A stretch of 10,089 nucleotides of DNA from the NCBI GenBank assembly GCA_900553675.1, contig USEH01000068.1, positions 1 to 10,089 of the forward strand, written 5' to 3'. The notes under the pieces are model-generated. The model saw nothing but the letters and a program-made list of their open reading frames with translations, had not been told where the DNA came from and made no database searches. Made by a program: the position numbers and the translations under genes. Shown here in pieces: positions 5,529 to 10,089 of the stretch (its first letter is position 1; every line of letters starts with the position of its first letter). The DNA is from an uncultured Ruminococcus sp. GTDB taxonomy: Bacteria; Bacillota; Clostridia; Oscillospirales; Ruminococcaceae.

Positions 5529-6758
5529 ATGAAAAGCAAACAGATCAAAAAAATCGTTCTGGCATATTCCGGCGGTCTTGATACGTCCATTATCATTCCG
5601 TGGCTGAAGGAAAATTACAACAACCCCGAAATCATTGCGGTTTCCGCCAATGTCGGTCAGGCGGACGAGCTGGAGGGGCTGGAAGAGAAGGCGCTGAAGA
5701 CCGGCGCTTCCAAGATCTACATCGAAGATATCACAGAGGATTTCCTGACCGATTACGTATTCCCCTGCGTGCAGGCTGGGGCGCTGTACGAAAACTATAT
5801 GCTCGGCACCGCGTTTGCCCGCCCGCCCATCGCCAAGAGAATTGTGGAGATCGCGCTTGCCGAAGGCGCGGACGCTATCTGCCACGGCTGCACCGGCAAG
5901 GGCAACGACCAGGTCCGCTTCGAAATGGCAATCAAGGCGCTTGCCCCGGACATGACCATCATCGCACCGTGGCGGGAATGGAGCATCAAATCCCGTGAGG
6001 AAGAGATCGCCTATGCGGAAGCACACAACGTGCCGCTGAAGATCAGCCGCGAGACCAACTACTCCAAGGATAAAAACATCTGGCACCTCTCGCACGAGGG
6101 GTTGGATCTGGAGGATCCGGCAAACGAGCCGCAGTACAACAAGAAAGGATTCCTGGAGCTCGGCGTTTCCCCGGAGCAGGCACCCGATGTGCCGACCTAT
6201 GTGACCGTGCACTTTGAAAAGGGCGTGCCCACGGCGGTCAACGGAAAGAAAATGGGTGCGGTGGAGCTGGTGACCGTGCTCAACGAGCTGGGCGGCAAGA
6301 ACGGTATCGGACTTCTCGACATTGTGGAAAACCGGCTGGTCGGCATGAAGTGCCGCGGCGTATACGAGACCCCCGGCGGAGCGATCCTCTACAAGGCGCA
6401 CGAAATCCTCGAAACCATTTGTCTCGACAAGGAGACCTCGCATTACAAAGCGCTGGTCGCGCAGAAGCTGGCGGAAATCGTTTACAACGCGCAGTGGTTC
6501 ACGCCTCTGACCGAAGCGATCCTTGCATTCGTCAAAACCACGCAGGCAACCGTGACCGGCGATGTCAAGCTGAAGCTCTACAAGGGCAACCTCATCAACG
6601 CAGGCGTGACCTCTCCCTACTCGCTCTATGACCCCGAAATCGCAACCTTTGACGAGGATCACGTCTACAATCAGGCGGACGCGACCGGGTTTATCAACCT
6701 GTACGGACTTTCCACCAAGGTTTGTGCGAAGATGAAGGCGAAAAACGGGCTGAAATAA
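5529..6758 (+). CDS. argG: Argininosuccinate synthase
   Basis: The enzyme joins citrulline and aspartate using ATP to give argininosuccinate, the seventh step of arginine synthesis, in the cytoplasm. The 409 residues match the usual length of about 400. The N-terminal ATP-pyrophosphatase loop is clear (AYSGGLDTS, residues 12-20), as is the substrate-binding [14 protein letters not shown] stretch (119-132). The rest follows the family closely to the C-terminus. I chose ATG 5529 because GAGG (5517-5520) sits 8 bases before it. The upstream in-frame ATG at 5475 lies inside the promoter and cannot be transcribed as a start. argH follows after 20 bases. Odd: this gene has no ATA isoleucine and no TTA leucine codon, unlike argH and argF, which suggests a separate origin. 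It appears intact. Confidence 0.97.
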   Translation: MKSKQIKKIVLAYSGGLDTSIIIPWLKENYNNPEIIAVSANVGQADELEGLEEKALKTGASKIYIEDITEDFLTDYVFPCVQAGALYENYMLGTAFARPPIAKRIVEIALAEGADAICHGCTGKGNDQVRFEMAIKALAPDMTIIAPWREWSIKSREEEIAYAEAHNVPLKISRETNYSKDKNIWHLSHEGLDLEDPANEPQYNKKGFLELGVSPEQAPDVPTYVTVHFEKGVPTAVNGKKMGAVELVTVLNELGGKNGIGLLDIVENRLVGMKCRGVYETPGGAILYKAHEILETICLDKETSHYKALVAQKLAEIVYNAQWFTPLTEAILAFVKTTQATVTGDVKLKLYKGNLINAGVTSPYSLYDPEIATFDEDHVYNQADATGFINLYGLSTKVCAKMKAKNGLK

Positions 6759-6778
6759 TCAAAAAAGGATTCTGAATC

Positions 6779-8161
6779 ATGGCAAAAATGTGGGCAGGAA
6801 GAACCGACGGCGTTGTCAACAGCATTGCCGATGATTTCAATTCCTCAATTCGGTTCGATTCGAGGATGTACAGGCAGGACATTCAGGGCAGCATGGCTCA
6901 CGCCGAAATGCTTGCCGAATGCGGGATAATTTCCGAGCAGGACGCCGGCGGTCTGATAGTGGGTCTGCGTGGAATCCTTGAGGATCTGGAGGACGGAAGT
7001 CTTTCCATCAATCCCGAATGCGAGGACATTCACATGTTCGTCGAGCAGATACTTACTGAGCGCATAGGCGAGCTTGGAAAAAAGCTTCACACCGCCCGCT
7101 CGCGCAACGATCAGGTTGCGCTTGACACGCGGATGTATCTTCGCTGTGAGGTGGACGAAATTATTGCCCTGCTAAAGTCGCTTGTATCGGCTATTACCGA
7201 CCGCGCCGAGGAGTACAAGTCTGCCGTTATGCCTGGGTACACCCACCTACAGCGCGCCCAGCCCATAGTGTTTGGTCACCACCTGATGGCGTATTCCATG
7301 ATGCTTCTGCGCGACATAGAGCGTTTGTGCGACTGCAAAAAGCGGCTCAATATCTGCCCCATCGGCTCGTGTGCGCTGGCGGGAACCACTTATCCCACCG
7401 ACCGCGCCTTTGAAGCTGCCGAGCTTGGATTTGACAGCATTTGTCTTAACAGCATCGACGGCGTTTCGGACAGAGACTTCTGCTTAGAGCTGCTTTCGGA
7501 CATCTCGATAATAATGGCGCACCTTTCCAGATTTTCCGAGGAGATTGTTCTGTGGTCTAGCTGGGAGTTTAAGTTTATCGAGCTTTCAGACGACTTCACC
7601 ACCGGCTCCTCCATCATGCCCCAAAAGAAAAACCCCGACATGGCAGAGCTTGTTCGCGGAAAGACCGGCAGGGTTTACGGCGATTTAATGGGTATGTTGA
7701 CCGTCCTTAAAGGTCTGCCCCTCGCCTACAACAAGGATATGCAGGAGGACAAGGAAGGCGTGTTCGACGCGGTTGACACCGTTAAGATGTGCTTAAAAGT
7801 GTTTATCGGCATGATCGAAGGCTTTAAAGTCAACACCGATAATATGCTTGCCGCCGCGAAAAAGGGCTTTATAAACGCAACCGATCTGGCGGATTATCTT
7901 GTAAAAAAGGGTATGCCGTTCAGAAGCGCATACAAGATTTGCGGACAGATAGTAGCCGCCTGCATTGCAAGCGGAAAGGTTTTAGAGACTTTGGAGCTTT
8001 CGGAGTACAAAAAGTTCAGCGATTTGTTTGAGGGAGACCTCTACTCCGAAATCGACCTTAAAAATTGCGTTGAAAAGCGTATAAGCGCGGGCGGAACCTC
8101 GGTATCATCTGTCGAATCGCAGATATGCGCGGTAAGAAACAAGCTTAAGGAGGATTTGTGA
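6779..8161 (+). CDS. argH: Argininosuccinate lyase
   Basis: The enzyme splits argininosuccinate into arginine and fumarate, the last step of the pathway. It is a homotetramer of the fumarase/aspartase superfamily; active sites form between subunits. 460 residues, normal length. The start is ATG 6779 with AAAAGGA 9-10 bases before. Visible motifs are KMWAGRT at the N-terminus, the SRNDQV stretch near residue 110, [10 protein letters not shown] (153-162, catalytic histidine 156), and the superfamily signature [12 protein letters not shown] (276-287, catalytic serine in the loop at 277-278). It ends TGA 8159-8161, overlapping the argF start by one base, so translation is probably coupled. Codon use differs from argG: 12 ATA codons and several TTA. 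It appears intact. Confidence 0.97.
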   Translation: MAKMWAGRTDGVVNSIADDFNSSIRFDSRMYRQDIQGSMAHAEMLAECGIISEQDAGGLIVGLRGILEDLEDGSLSINPECEDIHMFVEQILTERIGELGKKLHTARSRNDQVALDTRMYLRCEVDEIIALLKSLVSAITDRAEEYKSAVMPGYTHLQRAQPIVFGHHLMAYSMMLLRDIERLCDCKKRLNICPIGSCALAGTTYPTDRAFEAAELGFDSICLNSIDGVSDRDFCLELLSDISIIMAHLSRFSEEIVLWSSWEFKFIELSDDFTTGSSIMPQKKNPDMAELVRGKTGRVYGDLMGMLTVLKGLPLAYNKDMQEDKEGVFDAVDTVKMCLKVFIGMIEGFKVNTDNMLAAAKKGFINATDLADYLVKKGMPFRSAYKICGQIVAACIASGKVLETLELSEYKKFSDLFEGDLYSEIDLKNCVEKRISAGGTSVSSVESQICAVRNKLKEDL

Positions 8162-9171
8162 TGAGCATGAATTTAAAGGGCAGGGATTTTTTAAAGCTGC
8201 TTGATTTTACCCCCGAGGAAATCGAATATCTCATAGATTTAGCTGCGGACTTAAAGGCTAAAAAGGCGGCAGGAATCCCGCACAAGCTTTGCAAGGGCAA
8301 AAATGTCGCTCTGATATTTGAAAAGACCTCCACCCGCACCCGCTGCTCGTTTGAGGTTGCCGCGCACGACCTTGGCATGGGCTGCACCTATTTAGACCCC
8401 ACCGGCTCGCAGATAGGCAAAAAGGAGAGCATTGCCGACACTGCGCGTGTTCTCTCCCGAATCTACGATGGCATAGAGTACCGCGGCTACGGGCAGGAGA
8501 TTGTTGAGGAGCTTGCAAAGTACTCTAAGGTTCCGGTATGGAACGGTCTTACAAACGAATTTCACCCCACCCAGATTCTTGCCGACTTTCTCACCATAAG
8601 GGAGCATTTCGGCAGGCTTAAGGGGATAAACTTTGTATACATGGGCGACGCAAGGTACAACATGGGCAACTCGCTGATGGTTGGCTGCGCCAAGATGGGT
8701 CTTAACTTCACCGCCTGCGCTCCTAAAAAGTACTTCCCGAACGCAGAGCTTGTCCGCAAGTGCGAGGAAATCGCCAAGCAGACCGGAGGAAGCATACGTC
8801 TGTGCGAAGACCCCGCCGAAGCCGTTAAGGGTGCAAACGTCATCTACACCGACGTTTGGGTGTCCATGGGCGAGCCCGACGAGGTATGGCAGGAAAGAAT
8901 ACAAGACCTTTCGCCCTATCAGGTGAACGCAAAGCTGATGAACGCCGCCGCCGAGAACGCCGTATTCATGCACTGTCTGCCCGCTTTCCACGATTTAGGA
9001 ACAGGCATAGGCAAAAAGATTTCCGAAAAGTTCGGAATCGACTGCATGGAGGTAACCGACGAGGTGTTTGAAAGCGAGCGCTCTATCGTCTTTGACGAGG
9101 CAGAGAACAGAATGCACACAATTAAGGCTGTAATTGCGGCTACTCTGTGCGAGGGAATCGAGATAAAATAA
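8161..9171 (+). CDS. argF: Ornithine carbamoyltransferase
   Basis: The enzyme transfers a carbamoyl group from carbamoyl phosphate to ornithine, giving citrulline, the substrate of ArgG. 336 residues from ATG 8161; AAGGAGG (8147-8153) is 7 bases upstream, a better fit than GTG 8158 or ATG 8167. Visible motifs are the carbamoyl-phosphate site STRTR (57-61), FHPTQ in the middle, DVWVSMGE, which marks ornithine rather than aspartate carbamoyltransferase, and HCLP (271-274) with the ornithine-side cysteine. Biosynthetic (argF) rather than catabolic (arcB) use is inferred from the operon with argG and argH. Codon use matches argH (10 ATA codons). A terminator follows 7 bases after the stop codon. 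Confidence 0.96.
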   Translation: MSMNLKGRDFLKLLDFTPEEIEYLIDLAADLKAKKAAGIPHKLCKGKNVALIFEKTSTRTRCSFEVAAHDLGMGCTYLDPTGSQIGKKESIADTARVLSRIYDGIEYRGYGQEIVEELAKYSKVPVWNGLTNEFHPTQILADFLTIREHFGRLKGINFVYMGDARYNMGNSLMVGCAKMGLNFTACAPKKYFPNAELVRKCEEIAKQTGGSIRLCEDPAEAVKGANVIYTDVWVSMGEPDEVWQERIQDLSPYQVNAKLMNAAAENAVFMHCLPAFHDLGTGIGKKISEKFGIDCMEVTDEVFESERSIVFDEAENRMHTIKAVIAATLCEGIEIK

Positions 9172-9177
9172 TAATCA

Positions 9178-9212
9178 GAGCCGTTCGGGGTTTACTCGGA
9201 CGGTTCTTTTTT
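9178..9212 (+). terminator. Terminator of the arg operon
   Basis: GAGCCGTTCGGG (9178-9189) pairs with CTCGGACGGTTC (9195-9206) over 12 pairs including G-T pairs, followed by six T. It lies between argF and the convergent minus-strand gene ending at 9222, and its A/T flanks could let it serve both. Confidence 0.9.
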
Positions 9213-9221
9213 GCGAATGTC

Positions 9222-9479
9222 CTAAGTGTCCAAAGTTTCTGCTTTGCAAGATAGGACATCCTTGGCTTGCTTTAAAAGATAGTTCCTGCGCGCCTCCAAA
9301 GCCGCTCTGTCGAATATCAGCGCGTCGGTAAGGCTTGTGTCGGTGACCTCGTTGAACCCCGATTCGGCAACCGCAATCGCCCTGTTCACCGCCTCGATAT
9401 CCTCTTCAAGCTGCTTAAGCCGCAGCTTTCTTTGCTTTTCGAGCTTTCTTTGTTCCTTTTTAAGCAACAGTGCTGTCAT
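9222..9479 (-). CDS. DUF2508-like small coiled-coil protein
   Basis: 85 residues from ATG 9479, which has AAAGGA about 9 bases upstream. The frame stays open to 9563, but the extra 28 residues lack a ribosome binding site. The first 35 residues are a strongly charged helix (KKEQRKLEKQRKLRLKQLEEDIEAVN). A second helical part follows, AESGFNEVTDTSLTDALIFDRAALEARRNYLLKQAKDV. The pattern of an aromatic or acidic residue pair, a 'D..L.DA.I.E' turn and a final 'Y.LLKQAK' is that of DUF2508 (YaaL-like) proteins, whose function is unknown. No signal peptide or membrane span is seen. It converges on argF. The family is probable, not certain. Confidence 0.7.
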   Translation of the reverse strand: MTALLLKKEQRKLEKQRKLRLKQLEEDIEAVNRAIAVAESGFNEVTDTSLTDALIFDRAALEARRNYLLKQAKDVLSCKAETLDT

Positions 9480-9630
9480 GATATTCGTCCTTTCAGATGT
9501 TTTTTTTAACGGCGGTTGTCTGCGCATTTTCAGCCGTTTTACTAAATAAATATGGCGGGTCATGCTTATAAATTACAATTCTGCATATAATTATTAGTAG
9601 AAATATTCATGATTGAAAGGTGCGAATAAG

Positions 9631-9936
9631 ATGGGTAATTTCAGATATGCAAGCCTGAGATACTGCTCGGTTTTGAAAAGAAATGTTGTTTTTGAGAACT
9701 ATTACGATTCGGAGGGCAAGGGGGTCTGCGACTGCATATATAAATCGCTCTGCAATTACGATAAATGTGGCTGCCCCAACTCTTTGCGGGATTCATGCCT
9801 GCTGTGGCGACTGCTGGCGATACGGGCACGGAGCTTGGTCGGGAGAGCTAAGAAAAAGCTGAAAATACGTATTCTGCGCGCAGGCTCCTGCTTTGGGGGA
9901 CTGCGCGCTGTTTTTTTACGATTTGTGACCGTCTGA
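9631..9936 (+). CDS. Small cysteine-rich hypothetical protein, 3' end doubtful
   Basis: I do not recognise it. ATG 9631 has GAAAGGTG (9615-9622) 8 bases before; a TTG at 9613 is in frame but overlaps that site. A possible -10 (TATAAT, 9586-9591) lies upstream without a clear -35. The first 55 residues look genuine: MGNFRYASLRYCSVLKRNVVFENYYDSEGK in overlapping parts, then cysteines in CDCIYKSLC and KCGCPNS. After that the frame turns basic, runs across a strong terminator (9876-9917) and stops only at 9936, which is unusual. In the +1 frame the same DNA reads LCGIHACCGDCWRYGHGAW and stops at 9862, just before the hairpin. A frameshift near 9780 would therefore give a shorter protein with more cysteines. 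Either the annotated end is wrong or the gene is broken. Confidence 0.5.
   Translation: MGNFRYASLRYCSVLKRNVVFENYYDSEGKGVCDCIYKSLCNYDKCGCPNSLRDSCLLWRLLAIRARSLVGRAKKKLKIRILRAGSCFGGLRAVFLRFVTV
9876..9917 (+). terminator. Rho-independent terminator before the SCIFF gene
   Basis: GCGCGCAG (9876-9883) pairs perfectly with CTGCGCGC (9901-9908), with more pairing inside (CTCC/GGGG), followed by TGTTTTTTT. It isolates the SCIFF promoter from the gene before it. Confidence 0.88.
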
Positions 9937-9957
9937 TTTACGTTGCCGCTAAATCTC

Positions 9958-9986
9958 TTGACAACCGCCGAAGACTGTGCTATAAT
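9958..9986 (+). promoter_or_regulatory. Consensus sigma-A promoter of the SCIFF precursor
   Basis: TTGACA (9958-9963) and TATAAT (9981-9986), both exact, have a 17-base spacer. The start codon is 37 bases downstream. This predicts high, basal expression, as expected for an abundant small peptide. No operator is evident. Confidence 0.92.
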
Positions 9987-10022
9987 GGTGAAAATTATTG
10001 ATTAATACGGAGGTAATATATC

Positions 10023-10089
10023 ATGAAGCATGTTGTTACTTTAAAAACCCGCAACCTTTGCAAGAGCGCAAAGAACGGCGGATGCGGCG
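10023..10089 (+). CDS. SCIFF-family ranthipeptide (RiPP) precursor, N-terminal part, cut by window edge
   Basis: ATG 10023 follows CGGAGG (10008-10013) with 9-base spacing. The 22 visible residues begin MKHVVTLKTRNLCKSAKNGG and then C-G. This is the conserved leader of SCIFF peptides (six cysteines in forty-five residues), which typically read MKHI.TL.TRNL..SAK.GGCGEC. In this family a radical SAM maturase, normally encoded directly downstream, links cysteines to threonines by thioether bonds (CteA/CteB in Clostridium thermocellum). The rest of the core and the maturase lie outside the window. One oddity is an extra cysteine at residue 13, before the GGCG motif that I recall as the usual first cysteine. 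Identification rests on the leader and gene start only but is distinctive. Confidence 0.85.
   Translation, partial: MKHVVTLKTRNLCKSAKNGGCG

Noticed and set aside
5424..6662. Minus-strand open frame of 412 residues
   Set aside because: It is the antisense shadow of argG, whose GC-rich codons leave the opposite frame open. It would also run across the argG promoter.
8392..8991. Minus-strand open frame of 199 residues
   Set aside because: It is the antisense shadow of argF.

Overview
The window looks like a Clostridia chromosome (Bacillota, probably an Oscillospiraceae/Ruminococcaceae-type gut anaerobe). The reasons are TndX/TnpX-like large serine recombinases, a DUF6809-type small protein, AGGAGG-type ribosome binding sites, near-consensus sigma-A promoters, and the start of a SCIFF (six-cysteine) RiPP precursor at the right edge, a family characteristic of Clostridia.

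Left part (1 to about 5,350) is a decayed mobile-element region. It holds the 3' part of a large serine recombinase (2-850, +) with a strong terminator. Next is an unrecognised 227-residue protein with its own promoter and a C-terminal four-cysteine cluster (1014-1697, +), then a repeat-rich non-coding stretch. A second serine recombinase on the minus strand (1990-3519) has lost its catalytic N-terminus. It is joined out of frame to the N-terminal part of another gene that resembles the DruA/DUF4338 family (3363-3869, -). That gene lies downstream of a small XRE-type regulator (3909-4118, -) with a well-formed promoter. A DUF6809-like gene (4367-4672, -) follows, then a stretch with two plus-strand terminators that have no plus-strand gene in front of them, a possible tRNA 3'-end remnant, and a cysteine-rich ORF remnant (about 5063-5332). 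A 17-bp perfect inverted repeat (TGATATCTTTTTTGGCT) brackets the interval from 1781 to 4809, and a shorter version recurs twice more.

The right part (5455-9212) is an arginine biosynthesis operon argG-argH-argF. Together the products convert ornithine to arginine: ArgF makes citrulline, ArgG makes argininosuccinate, and ArgH releases arginine and fumarate. A consensus promoter precedes argG and its -10 element overlaps an ARG-box-like palindrome, suggesting ArgR repression. argH and argF overlap by one base, and a terminator follows argF. Isoleucine codon use changes sharply between argG (no ATA) and argH/argF (12 and 10 ATA), so argG may have a different origin from its operon partners.

The right edge carries a DUF2508-like coiled-coil gene (minus), a small cysteine-rich ORF that reads through a terminator, and a consensus promoter driving the truncated SCIFF precursor gene. 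I see no CRISPR array, no complete tRNA or rRNA, and no complete insertion sequence.
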